Assembly: GCF_004339595.1 (NCBI RefSeq)
Contig: NZ_SMFU01000001.1
Coordinates: forward strand, 1 to 64,000
DNA length: 64,000 bases
Direction: 5' to 3'
DNA from: Marinobacterium mangrovicola
Lineage (GTDB): Bacteria; Pseudomonadota; Gammaproteobacteria; Pseudomonadales; Balneatricaceae
In this document: piece after piece, positions 45,674 through 54,308 of the stretch
How the letters are laid out: the number at the start of each line of letters is the position of its first letter
How positions within the stretch are numbered: the first letter of the stretch is position 1
Position numbers and translations under genes: made by a program
The notes under the pieces: model-generated
What the model was told of the DNA's origin: nothing
The model's input: only the letters and a program-made list of their open reading frames with translations
Database searches by the model: none

Positions 45674-46366
45674 TCAGTTGTTCGCGGAATGATGGGCCGT
45701 GGCCATGCCGTGGTTGCCGGGCGAAGCGCCGCGCTTCTTTTTCGCTAGCAGATCGTCGATACGTTGATGCAGGTTGGCGACCTTGCGTTCCACCTTGGCG
45801 TGTCTCAGCGGGGCTGGCAGCCAGTTGAACGGGATGATGTTCGGGCTGCCCAGACCGTCGATCACCACCAGTCGCTGGATTTTCCCGTTACTGTCTTTCT
45901 GTACCAGAATGTTGTGCAGCAGCAGATCGCGAGAGGGGATCTGCAGTTCCAGCCAACGGCTGCAGAAGGTTGCCACGGCTGCCCGGCATTCGTCGCTGTA
46001 GCCTTCAAACCAGATCTGGGCCTTCAGTGACTGGGAAATGCGGCCATCGGCGTCACGCACCAGTTCAAGTACCAGCCCTGGTCCCAGATCGCTTTCCTCG
46101 AAGCCGTAGCAGCGGCTGATGACATCGAATACTGCTTTGCCTTGGCGTTTGGCGAGGCCGGAGATTACGTCGAACTCTTCCTGGTTATCGTCAAAAGCAC
46201 TCAGCGGCAGCAGCGTTTTCGGGAATCCCTTTTTACGTCGCAGATCCGCCAGTGTGAAGTCTGGCCGGCGTACCTTGATGCAGCGGGAGGGATCCCCGGG
46301 ATATTCGAAACAGAGCCGGTTGCCGCCCTGGGCAAAGGCTTGCTCCGTTTGTAGCTTGAGCGTCAT
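45674..46366 (-). CDS. YrbL/PhoP_reg-family kinase-like protein
   Basis: The 230-aa protein resembles YrbL, named for PhoP-regulated expression. Its kinase-like features include a nucleotide-loop-like FAQGGNRLCFEYPGDPSRCIKV, and IPSRDLLLHNILVQ with VIDGLGSPNIIP, like the catalytic and metal loops of LPS kinases such as WaaP and InaA. In this glycan operon it may phosphorylate a core sugar; this is inference. It overlaps the upstream gene by four bases. Confidence 0.75.
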   Translation of the reverse strand: MTLKLQTEQAFAQGGNRLCFEYPGDPSRCIKVRRPDFTLADLRRKKGFPKTLLPLSAFDDNQEEFDVISGLAKRQGKAVFDVISRCYGFEESDLGPGLVLELVRDADGRISQSLKAQIWFEGYSDECRAAVATFCSRWLELQIPSRDLLLHNILVQKDSNGKIQRLVVIDGLGSPNIIPFNWLPAPLRHAKVERKVANLHQRIDDLLAKKKRGASPGNHGMATAHHSANN

Positions 46367-47409
46367 TTCAGGCTGCCGTCCAGATTGATGTCCCGTGCCC
46401 AGACGTAGTCGTGGCTGAACGGGGTCTGGGTGGTGGCTTCGACGATGTACTGGGCGTACAGGGTTGAGTTGATCTCCTGGTGGAAAAACTCACGTGCTTT
46501 CGCGGCCCAGGCCTGGCGCTTGGCGTCATCGCCCTGGAACTCGCGGATCCGCTCCATCAAAGAGGCTTCATCGTCGAAATAGACGATCGATTCGGCCGGG
46601 AACAACTCATCGAATTTATTCGCCGAGTGGGTGAACTGCAGGATACCGTTGCCGCCCAGCTGTGCCATGCGGGCGGAGGCGTACCAGTAATCACCTTCCT
46701 GGCGGTTAAAATTCAGCCCCATCTTGCTCTTCTCCAGAGCGCGGTCATAGTCGCGTCCCCAGACCGGCGCTTCGCCGAAGCTGCCGAAGGTCTTGAACGT
46801 CATGATCGGGTCCAGCTGCTCCTTCATGCGGCCGATCATCTCCAGGCGCTTGGTGAAATTCTGGCTGTTGCTGCAGAAAATCAGGTCGATCGGCAGTTCT
46901 GCATCCGTTTTGACCGCGTTGTTGAAGCTCTCCACCGAGGGTTCAACCGGGTTGGGCATATGGTAAACCCGGGCTCGGGAACCCTCGAACTGGGTCAGCT
47001 CACGGCGGCCGGTGGAGACGAAAATAGCGTCAGCGACCTCGGCCCGGTATTTGAGGCGATCCACGTTGGAGGGCACGAACAGCGGGTCGTTGTTGCAGTG
47101 TGCGATGGCGCAGTTCGGTGCGATCTTGCGGATCTCGGCCAGGGTCTCGTTGCTGATCATGTCGCAGTGGCCGGCGATCACCAGATCTGGTTCGAAAGAC
47201 TCGACGGTCTCCAGCAGACGCTTGTTGGCCTTCTTGGTGCCCAGATCGCGGATACCCAGCGGTGCCTCGAATGCGGCTACGTCACGGTCGCTGAAACCCT
47301 GCACCAGATGATCGTTCTTGATCAGACCGTAGGTCAGTTTCTGGGCCCAGCTGACGCGGGTATGGCCATAACGCCGAAGTTGTTGGTAGGCAATGTGAAG
47401 TACTCGCAT
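46363..47409 (-). CDS. CgeB-like glycosyltransferase
   Basis: The 348-aa protein opens MRVLHIAYQQLRRYGHTRVS, then has a Rossmann-like middle (FEPDLVIAGHCDMIS; AIAHCNNDPLFVPS) and a GT1-type C-terminal domain (YDRALEKSKMGLNFNRQEGDYWYASARMAQLGGNGILQF). That C-terminal pattern is seen in CgeB/Glyco_trans_1_2 proteins. The start at 47409 is chosen because the open frame before it has no similarity. It lies between two other glycan genes and is coupled to the YrbL-like gene. Donor and acceptor are unknown. Confidence 0.75.
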   Translation of the reverse strand: MRVLHIAYQQLRRYGHTRVSWAQKLTYGLIKNDHLVQGFSDRDVAAFEAPLGIRDLGTKKANKRLLETVESFEPDLVIAGHCDMISNETLAEIRKIAPNCAIAHCNNDPLFVPSNVDRLKYRAEVADAIFVSTGRRELTQFEGSRARVYHMPNPVEPSVESFNNAVKTDAELPIDLIFCSNSQNFTKRLEMIGRMKEQLDPIMTFKTFGSFGEAPVWGRDYDRALEKSKMGLNFNRQEGDYWYASARMAQLGGNGILQFTHSANKFDELFPAESIVYFDDEASLMERIREFQGDDAKRQAWAAKAREFFHQEINSTLYAQYIVEATTQTPFSHDYVWARDINLDGSLK

Positions 47410-47482
47410 GGCGAATCCGTCCAGTCGGGGGTAAAAATGCAGTAGCGCGAAGTGTAGCCGATCCCGGTATTGAGGGGCAGCC

Positions 47483-48622
47483 TCAGCCGGGCGGGGAGGC
47501 CAGCAGCCGGCGGTAGACCTCCAGCGTGGCGTCGGCCTGGTGCTGCAGGTAGAACTCTTCGGGCAGGTGGATATCGATTGTATCTCGCTGCAGAAGTTCA
47601 TGGGCGCGCTGGGCAAAGGCTTTGGGGTTGTCCGCTTCTACCAAACCCTCGGGGAACGCCTGGTGCAGGGATTCGGCAGCGCCTCCCCGGTCATAGGCGA
47701 TGACCGGGCAGCCGCAGGCCAGCGCTTCTGGCACGGTACGACCAAAGGGTTCCGCCTTATTGGAGAGATGGCAGGTGATATCAGCCAGTGAATAAAACGA
47801 CTGGATATCGGAGCGGTGACCGACGAAGGTCACTTTGTCGTCCAGGCCGAGCTCTTTTCGCTTATCGAGCAGCTCTTGCAGGTAGTGCTGCTTGTTATCC
47901 TCGGCCCCACCGACCACCACCCCGTGACAATCAGTGCGCAGATCAGATAAATGACGCATCACATCGAGAAAGGCCTCCTGACCTTTCCAGCGTGAGAGAC
48001 GGCCCGGCATCAGCAGCAGGCGCTTACCCTGCAACTGCGGATACTCCTGAAATAGCGTTTCCTGCCATTGGCCCAGGTCGACAGAAGCGTTGAATACCGA
48101 AGGATCCAGACCGCGGTAGATTCGGGTGATGCGTCGGGCATCTATGCCGTAGTTCTGAGTGATGTAGTCATGCACGCAGTCGGAGATGGCGATTATGTGC
48201 TCGGCTTTTGTCATGACCGCGCTGTAAGCGTTGACTGAATACATGCCGTGCACGGTACTGACGAAACGCGGGCGATCGTTAACTGGCAATTTGCGCCAGG
48301 CTAGCCAAGCGATCCAGGCAGGCGCGCGGGAGCGAACATGAATGATGTCCGGTTTTAGCTCAGTGAGCAGGCGACGCATGGGGCGCACCAGTGCCAGTGA
48401 TCGCAATGACTTGCGATGAACGGCCATGCTGATATGTCGGGAGCCTTCCGCCTCCAGGGTTGCCACCTGACGACCGCCGCTGGAGATTACGATAGACTCA
48501 TGACCCTGCTTGACCAGCTCTTTGGCGAACTCTACTGTGCCGCGTTCAACGCCGCCGGAGTCCAGGGCTGGCAGGACCTGAACGACTCGGAGAGACTTGG
48601 CTCCCTTCCCTTCTCGTTGCAT
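47483..48622 (-). CDS. GT4-family glycosyltransferase
   Basis: The 379-aa GT-B enzyme has LPALDSGGVERGTVEFAKEL at the N-terminus, HVRSRAPAWIAW in the acceptor domain, LLLMPGRLSRWKGQEAFLDVM at the donor site and AEPFGRTVPEALACGCPVIA as the EX7E-type motif. It resembles LPS core and O-chain transferases. It is the first gene of the minus-strand glycan run and is divergent from a GT2 gene. Confidence 0.9.
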   Translation of the reverse strand: MQREGKGAKSLRVVQVLPALDSGGVERGTVEFAKELVKQGHESIVISSGGRQVATLEAEGSRHISMAVHRKSLRSLALVRPMRRLLTELKPDIIHVRSRAPAWIAWLAWRKLPVNDRPRFVSTVHGMYSVNAYSAVMTKAEHIIAISDCVHDYITQNYGIDARRITRIYRGLDPSVFNASVDLGQWQETLFQEYPQLQGKRLLLMPGRLSRWKGQEAFLDVMRHLSDLRTDCHGVVVGGAEDNKQHYLQELLDKRKELGLDDKVTFVGHRSDIQSFYSLADITCHLSNKAEPFGRTVPEALACGCPVIAYDRGGAAESLHQAFPEGLVEADNPKAFAQRAHELLQRDTIDIHLPEEFYLQHQADATLEVYRRLLASPPG

Positions 48623-48790
48623 GCTGTGATGGGGTTCTCTGTGGTTGGCCGGTTATGCTAGCAGAGTTGCGCCAGCGGTATAAATGCTTATGCGGGGAGT
48701 CGCTTAGGCGTTTTTACTCTGCGTAATAAGCAGAGAGTAACGGGAAGCTTAGGCGAATATCGACATTCCATTAAATCAGACAGGTTCCAG

Positions 48791-49702
48791 ATGCTTATCA
48801 ATGTGTGCATATGCACCTTCCGGCGAGCACAGCTTCTCTCAACATGCCTGAGAAGTCTTTCCGCCATCACCCTGCCAGCTAACTGCAGTGTAAAACTGTC
48901 CGTCGTGGATAACGATGAGGCTGGGTCGGCGAGGAAAACTGTCGAGGACATTCAAGCTCAAACCGGGACGGATATTGGCTACACGATTGAAGTGAAGCGT
49001 GGTATCCCCTGTGCCAGAAATCACGCGATTGAGGTCGCCAACGGCTTTGGGGCAGACCTTTTGGTCTTCGTAGATGACGATGAAGTCGTAGATCCTGACT
49101 GGCTCGCTGAGCTGTATGAGGTCAGCGCAGAGTACGATCATCAAGCCGTTATTCATGGTGCTGTGCAGTCGAAACTGGACCCCAGTGTTCCCCCGAGTAT
49201 TGCCGGGCTTTTCTCGACGCGAGAGCGCGCTGAGCGTCAGGAATTGAGTGCCTGCGCTACCGATAACGTCATGGTCCCGATGGCATTTATCAATCAGCAC
49301 AAGCTACGTTTTGATGAATCTAAACCCTTGGCAGGGGGGACGGATACGATCTTCTTTACCCAGGCGAATAAACTCGGCATCCAGATCTATCACACCAACA
49401 GGGCGAAAGTGACAGAGTTTGTTCCGTTGAGCCGGACGAATCTATCCTGGCTTTCCAAACGAAAGTTCAGAGCGGGGGTCACCGATGCCTGGCGGAAAAT
49501 CAGCAGGGGGCGCTCAAAAGTAGGGGTGATGCTTTCAGCGGCTTTTCAGGTTCTTTTGTACTCGCTGAAGTCGTTCCTGTTCCTGCTCGCTTTTATGCCC
49601 CTGAAGAGAAACGAAAGTTTTCTGAGGGTGGCTAAAGCTTGCGGTGTTTTTATGGGATGCTTAGGTTTTTCAGTCGATAGTTATCAGAAAATAGACTATT
49701 AA
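48791..49702 (+). CDS. GT2-family glycosyltransferase
   Basis: The 303-aa inverting GT-A enzyme has the N-terminal ICTFRRAQLLSTCLRSL, the metal-binding motif LLVFVDDDEVVDPDWL (DxD) and GIPCARNHAIEVANGFGADL. A hydrophobic segment near 255-275 may anchor it to the membrane. It opens the plus-strand block that leads into the AT-rich pair. Confidence 0.88.
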   Translation: MLINVCICTFRRAQLLSTCLRSLSAITLPANCSVKLSVVDNDEAGSARKTVEDIQAQTGTDIGYTIEVKRGIPCARNHAIEVANGFGADLLVFVDDDEVVDPDWLAELYEVSAEYDHQAVIHGAVQSKLDPSVPPSIAGLFSTRERAERQELSACATDNVMVPMAFINQHKLRFDESKPLAGGTDTIFFTQANKLGIQIYHTNRAKVTEFVPLSRTNLSWLSKRKFRAGVTDAWRKISRGRSKVGVMLSAAFQVLLYSLKSFLFLLAFMPLKRNESFLRVAKACGVFMGCLGFSVDSYQKIDY

Positions 49703-49753
49703 TTAATGTGGTTTCCATTATCACTAAATTTTTAAGAATAAAAGGCGTTGGTG

Positions 49754-50800
49754 ATGGCAAAAGGTTTTAAATCTAAGTTAAAAAAAATATGGAAGCGGAT
49801 AGATCTGAAAATTTGCTTTTTCTGCTCTAAAAGTAAATTTCTTTCATCTGCTTACTATTTTTTTATTTCTAGTGATATGTCTAGAGAGCATCAATCAGTT
49901 CTTAGTGGGAAGCTGTTGCATCTAAAAAAAATGGAACGAAGCTATAATAATGATTTTCTACTAAGAAGAAATATTCATAGACTTGAAAAGGGGCTTATTA
50001 TGCGCCCTTTGAAAGAGGTTTTTGCTGAATCCTATATAAAGGAAACCGTAGATGCGTATGCAGTAGCTATCCAGTCTTCAACCTGTGATGATAATGAAAG
50101 TCTTATATGGGCTAGAGATGTACTAGAAAAATATTTCTCAGTTGTAAATGTTGATAAGAAGCGATCAATAAATAATAGCTTTAAAAAATTTAGTCAATGT
50201 GAAGCAAGCTATCGCAGTGGGGAAGAGAAAAAGATTCCGTTCCAAAGGGATCTAGAACGCAGTACTTTAAGCTTTGAACACTTTGAGGAGTTGTGCCGTC
50301 GAAGACGCTCAGTACGCTGGTTTGAGGACAAAAAAGTCCCGGAAGAACTCTTGGATCGAGCAATTATGGCTGCTACTCAAGCTCCCAGTGCGTGTAACAG
50401 GCAGCCCTACAGGTTTCATATTTTTACTGAAGGTGAAAAGGTTAGAACGATAGCTGAACTACCAATGGGTACTAAAGGCTTTAGCCATAATTTTCCTTGT
50501 GTGATAGCCGTAGTTGGAGACCTTAGTGCATTTTTTGATGAGAGAGATAGGCATATCATATATATAGACTCATCATTGGCGACTATGGGCTTTATTCTGG
50601 CGTTAGAAACTTTTGGATTAAGCAGCTGCGTGATTAACTGGCCAGATATTGAGGAAAGAGAACAAAAAATAAGCAGTTTTCTTGGGCTGAAAGCAGAAGA
50701 GCGCGTAATAATGCTGATCGCTGTAGGGTGGCCAGACAAAGAGGCTCATGTGCCTTTCTCACAGAAGAAATCTATTAATGATATCAGGAGCTATAACTGA
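49754..50800 (+). CDS. Nitroreductase-family protein with N-terminal extension
   Basis: The 348-aa protein has a nitroreductase (flavin) domain in its C-terminal half (about 178-345): RRRSVRWFEDKKVPEELLDRA with the phosphate-contact arginines, ATQAPSACNRQPYRF, and a late VIMLIAVGWPDKEA. The first ~175 residues (RRNIHRLEKGLIMRP and so on) are a separate region of unknown role. The ATG at 49754 has AAAGG eight bases upstream. It overlaps the pyruvyl transferase gene by one base (TGATG). A role in modifying a surface sugar is inferred from this pairing. Confidence 0.8.
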   Translation: MAKGFKSKLKKIWKRIDLKICFFCSKSKFLSSAYYFFISSDMSREHQSVLSGKLLHLKKMERSYNNDFLLRRNIHRLEKGLIMRPLKEVFAESYIKETVDAYAVAIQSSTCDDNESLIWARDVLEKYFSVVNVDKKRSINNSFKKFSQCEASYRSGEEKKIPFQRDLERSTLSFEHFEELCRRRRSVRWFEDKKVPEELLDRAIMAATQAPSACNRQPYRFHIFTEGEKVRTIAELPMGTKGFSHNFPCVIAVVGDLSAFFDERDRHIIYIDSSLATMGFILALETFGLSSCVINWPDIEEREQKISSFLGLKAEERVIMLIAVGWPDKEAHVPFSQKKSINDIRSYN

Positions 50801-51930
50801 TGATTTTTGAAGTGAAAGGAATAGGAATTCCTAACAAAGGTGCAGAGTTGATGTTAGCTGCGATTCAGCAGGAAGTACTTAGTCGGATACCGAATGCTAA
50901 ATTTGCATGTGAACCCCATAGGCCATATATGGATCGTTGCCGGTATGGCCTTTTACAGAAAATTCCGCTTCGGTCTAAATCTAAGGATGGAAGCTTTTTG
51001 TTAAATTTACTACCCAAAAAATATATACGACGTTACGGGATAGTAAAGGATAAGGATATCAGAGTTATTTTTGATGCTTCTGGTTTTGCTTATGGTGATC
51101 AGTGGGGCGTCGAAAAGCTTAGAGATCGATTGGGTTCCCAAACCAAAAGCTGGGAAAATAGAGATAAGAAAGTAATTTTGTTACCTCAGGCTTTCGGGCC
51201 ATTCTCTTCTAATGAATTTAAGGATGAATTGAAGAAAGTGGTTTCTAGTGTAGATCTTATATTCGCTAGAGATAGGGTTTCTTATGAATACCTGATCGAT
51301 GAAGTAGGAGAAAATAATAAAATTGCATTGTCTGGGGATTTTACTAATTTGGTGAAAGGTTCGGTACCTTCAGAATTTCCGCTTGACGTTTATGATATTT
51401 GCGTAATCCCGAATAATAAAATGATTGAGATGAATGCTGTAAAAGATAGAGAAAGTTACATAGATTTGCTCTCTTCTTTAATTCAGGTAGCAAAAAATCA
51501 CGGAAAAAAAGTTTTTATTTTAGTGCATGAAGGTAAGAAAGATTGGGATCTTGCTGTTAAAACTGCTGAGAAAGTGGGTTCGGAAATTGATATATATAAA
51601 TTTGAAAATCCGGTTCATATAAAAGGCGTAATTGGCAAGGCAAAAATTGTTATAAGTTCACGCTTTCATGGCTTAGTGAGTGCGCTTTCACAAGGTGTAC
51701 CTTCGATAGCAACAGGCTGGAGTCATAAGTACGCAGAATTGATGCAGGATTATGGGTGCGAAGAATTTCTTGTAGACTCCCCTGATGCGGCTATAGCTTC
51801 ACTCGAAAAGCTGTTGGATGACGATGTATACGTCCAAGTTAAAGAAACTATCGATGGGAATTCTGATAGGCTTAAACAGGAAACACGAGCAATGTGGGAT
51901 CGAGTTTTCGAGCGTATAAATGCCGACTGA
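50800..51930 (+). CDS. Polysaccharide pyruvyl transferase family protein
   Basis: The 376-aa protein has the CsaB/WcaK-type fold: IGIPNKGAELMLAAI at the N-terminus, VILLPQAFGPF in the middle, LIFARDRVSYEYL, and the conserved SSRFHGLVSALSQGVPSIATGWSHKY near the C-terminus. Members add pyruvate ketals to sugars or act as related transferases. Translation is coupled to the nitroreductase gene. Confidence 0.88.
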   Translation: MIFEVKGIGIPNKGAELMLAAIQQEVLSRIPNAKFACEPHRPYMDRCRYGLLQKIPLRSKSKDGSFLLNLLPKKYIRRYGIVKDKDIRVIFDASGFAYGDQWGVEKLRDRLGSQTKSWENRDKKVILLPQAFGPFSSNEFKDELKKVVSSVDLIFARDRVSYEYLIDEVGENNKIALSGDFTNLVKGSVPSEFPLDVYDICVIPNNKMIEMNAVKDRESYIDLLSSLIQVAKNHGKKVFILVHEGKKDWDLAVKTAEKVGSEIDIYKFENPVHIKGVIGKAKIVISSRFHGLVSALSQGVPSIATGWSHKYAELMQDYGCEEFLVDSPDAAIASLEKLLDDDVYVQVKETIDGNSDRLKQETRAMWDRVFERINAD

Positions 51931-52066
51931 TTTGTAGGCATTAAGCTACCTATCGCATGTTTTATATTAGGCCTGGTCGTTTTTATTTTGCCTCGCGATG
52001 ATTTGCCCTGATAATTGCTTATTTTTTAAATACTTAAAATAAAATAATTGATCAGATATAGAGAGT

Positions 52067-52984
52067 TTATTTGTTGTTATAAAGCTCATCTAATATAGTG
52101 TCAGCTGTTCCGAAGAGAGATTCTTTCGCTTTTTTGAACGTGCCTGGCATCTGCCCAAAGTCGATCGCTTGGTAGCCTGAAAGCGCCAGGTCATAAGCCA
52201 GAACCGTCGCTGTTGGCCCCAGAACAGGCATAACCAGATACTCTTCCTTCGGGTAGTTGGCACGGATCTCTGAAATGATCTCGTCGTAACGACCAAAGGC
52301 ATTTTTTGATGGGGCGTAGAGGAAATCTACCGAAGCTGCGTTATTGAAAAGCTCCTCTTCGAACCTGAAACGGCTGTTCTCTCCAGTGATAAAGAGGATT
52401 TTCCGACCTTCCCAGATTTTCTTGGTGAGCTTGATCCTGTCGACCAGGCTCGCCCGACTTTTCTTGGGTAAAACGCGAAAGGCACCCATCGAAGGGTAAG
52501 ATCTCTGGTTATCCAGCAGGTCCAGTACCTGATCGCCGATTCTGATGATGAATTTCTGCCAGATTCTCCCTAGTCGATCGAAAGCCCTGACAGGATGAAT
52601 GCCGATCAGAATGTTGGGTTCGTTGCTCTGCAGCACTTCGAGCAAACGGTCATTCAGTTTCTGATCGACATCCTGAAACGATTTATGGCGTTCACCCACG
52701 ATCAGCTTGAGCTCTCCATCGCCGAAACGGCAGATACTGGCCTTATGCTCAATGATGTACTGAATAGTCTCCTCTTCGCTCCACACGGTGGGGTAACGAC
52801 GGATGAATGATTCAATCTCCTCCCGATAGAGGCCAATCACCAGGTCGTCAAAGAACTCACGGATGCGTGCTCGTCCCTGCCGTGTGATACCGAACGGTGC
52901 CAGAATGAGTGCCATTTTCCTCAGCACGGCCCGAGCGAAGGCTCTGATCACACCGGAGTGCTCTTTTTCGTTGCTGTTTTTCAA
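52067..52984 (-). CDS. GT-D fold glycosyltransferase (DUF1792/SP_1767-like)
   Basis: The 305-aa protein carries the GT-D hallmark SICRFGDGELKLIVGE near residue 85 and the downstream blocks RVLPKKSRASLVDRIKL and EEYLVMPVLGPTATVLAYDLALSGYQAIDFGQM. GT-D enzymes extend glycans on proteins or polysaccharides. The start is TTG, two bases after the lpxL stop, with a poor ribosome site, so translation probably depends on lpxL; a GTG at codon 12 is an alternative. Confidence 0.82.
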   Translation of the reverse strand: MKNSNEKEHSGVIRAFARAVLRKMALILAPFGITRQGRARIREFFDDLVIGLYREEIESFIRRYPTVWSEEETIQYIIEHKASICRFGDGELKLIVGERHKSFQDVDQKLNDRLLEVLQSNEPNILIGIHPVRAFDRLGRIWQKFIIRIGDQVLDLLDNQRSYPSMGAFRVLPKKSRASLVDRIKLTKKIWEGRKILFITGENSRFRFEEELFNNAASVDFLYAPSKNAFGRYDEIISEIRANYPKEEYLVMPVLGPTATVLAYDLALSGYQAIDFGQMPGTFKKAKESLFGTADTILDELYNNK

Positions 52985-52986
52985 AG

Positions 52987-53922
52987 TTATCGCTTCTGGT
53001 CGTAAAGGTGATTTTTACCGTCAGGCTGGGTTTTGAAGCGCCTGTGGACCCACATGTACTGGGTAGGGTCTTTGCGGATGGCCCGTTCAATCTCTGCATT
53101 GACCAGAGCAGCATCGGTTTCTTCGTTTCCGGTCGGGAACCCTGCGATAGGTGGATAGAGTTCCAATTCGTAGCTTCCGTCAGGCAATCGATGCTGGGCC
53201 AGCATCATGACTGGTGACTTATTGAGCTTGGCCAGGCGCGCTGTAGCCGTAATGGTGGCGGCGTTTACGCCGAAAAAGGGCACAAAGACGGACTGCTTCG
53301 CACCAAAATCCTGGTCGGGTGCGTACCAGATGATGTGATTTTTGCGCAGTGCGCGGATGACTGAGCGGATGTCGGCTCTCTCGATGGATTGGCCGAAGTA
53401 GCGACTACGCCCTTTTTTGATAATCTCTTCCATCAATGGGTTGTTGTGCCGTCTGTACATGGCATCAACGGGGTAGAACTCAGAGAACAGCAGGCCACCC
53501 AGGTCCAGCGTGGAAAAATGCGCGCCCAGCAGAAGTATGCCGTTGCCCTGTTCCAGCGCCTGGTCAAGGTGCTCCCGGCCTTTGAGTTCGACACGGCCTT
53601 TAAAGTGTTTGCGAGGCGTCCACCAGGCCATGGATGTTTCGAAAACGCCGATGCCGTTGTTGATAAAAACATCACGAACAAAGCGCTTACGTTCCTGATC
53701 GGTGAATTCCGGGAAGCAAAGCTTCGCGTTCACCTCGACCACCCGACGTCTGGCGGGGACCAGCCGGTAAAGGGCTAGGCCAAGCATTTTTCCCAATCCG
53801 AGCTGTGCACGATACGGGAGCCGGTTCAGAGTCCATAGCAATCCGGTGCTGAGCCAGTTGGGCCAGAAGATAGGATGCCAAAACGGCTTGTTCTGTAGTC
53901 GCTGTCGTTTTTCGCGTGCCAT
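52987..53922 (-). CDS. lpxL: Lipid A biosynthesis acyltransferase, LpxL type
   Basis: This inner-membrane enzyme adds a secondary acyl chain to Kdo2-lipid IVA. The 311-aa protein has an early FWHPIFWPNWLSTGLLW hydrophobic segment, the catalytic HX4D motif HFSTLD (H135, D140), YAPDQDFGAKQSVFVPFFGV and the MWVHRRFKTQPDGKNHLY ending seen in E. coli LpxL. AAGGG lies eight bases before the ATG. It is upstream of the GT-D gene on the same strand. Confidence 0.92.
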   Translation of the reverse strand: MAREKRQRLQNKPFWHPIFWPNWLSTGLLWTLNRLPYRAQLGLGKMLGLALYRLVPARRRVVEVNAKLCFPEFTDQERKRFVRDVFINNGIGVFETSMAWWTPRKHFKGRVELKGREHLDQALEQGNGILLLGAHFSTLDLGGLLFSEFYPVDAMYRRHNNPLMEEIIKKGRSRYFGQSIERADIRSVIRALRKNHIIWYAPDQDFGAKQSVFVPFFGVNAATITATARLAKLNKSPVMMLAQHRLPDGSYELELYPPIAGFPTGNEETDAALVNAEIERAIRKDPTQYMWVHRRFKTQPDGKNHLYDQKR

Positions 53923-54308
53923 GAAATCTGCCCTTGTGGTTCGCGGGTATTCTAAGTCGCGCTCCGGTGGGCGGCAAATGATTCGGGGCTAGGGGTCGCT
54001 GCGCCCTGTGTAGGAAAAGCAAAGATATAGTGCGGACTTTGGGCTCTGATAGTTGTCGAAGACGCGCAGGCTGCAGGGGATGCATAGAGAGTACCCCGCG
54101 AATCAGTAGTGTGCTGGACCCGGGAAACAGTCTGACAGATCTATATCAGTGATTGCTCACTAACCCTGACCATGCGCTAATGAAAGAGTAGATACATCGC
54201 TGTGAGGAAAGCTGGGACGATTACAGAGAGCTGCTCCCGCCGGGAGCTGACCTAAACAGGCCGGGTTTGACCGGTTACTTAGCTAACAGGAGGCGGGAGA
54301 GGGCCGAC
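53923..54308. other. Divergent control region between lpxL and the GT39 gene
   Basis: No gene is supported. A perfect hairpin GCTCCC-GCC-GGGAGC lies at 54233-54247 without a T run, about 60 bp before the GT39 start. AGGAGG at 54288-54293 is too far (15 bases) from the chosen GTG. Promoters for either direction are not clear. Confidence 0.4.

Larger units (their letters stand above)
49703..52066. other. AT-rich tract (likely acquired islet)
   Basis: Base composition drops sharply to AT-rich just after the GT2 gene and recovers inside the GT-D gene. Codons such as AAA, ATT, TTT and AGA dominate here but are uncommon in the flanking genes. Two overlapping genes fill it. No transposase, integrase or flanking direct repeat was found. 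Confidence 0.75.
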
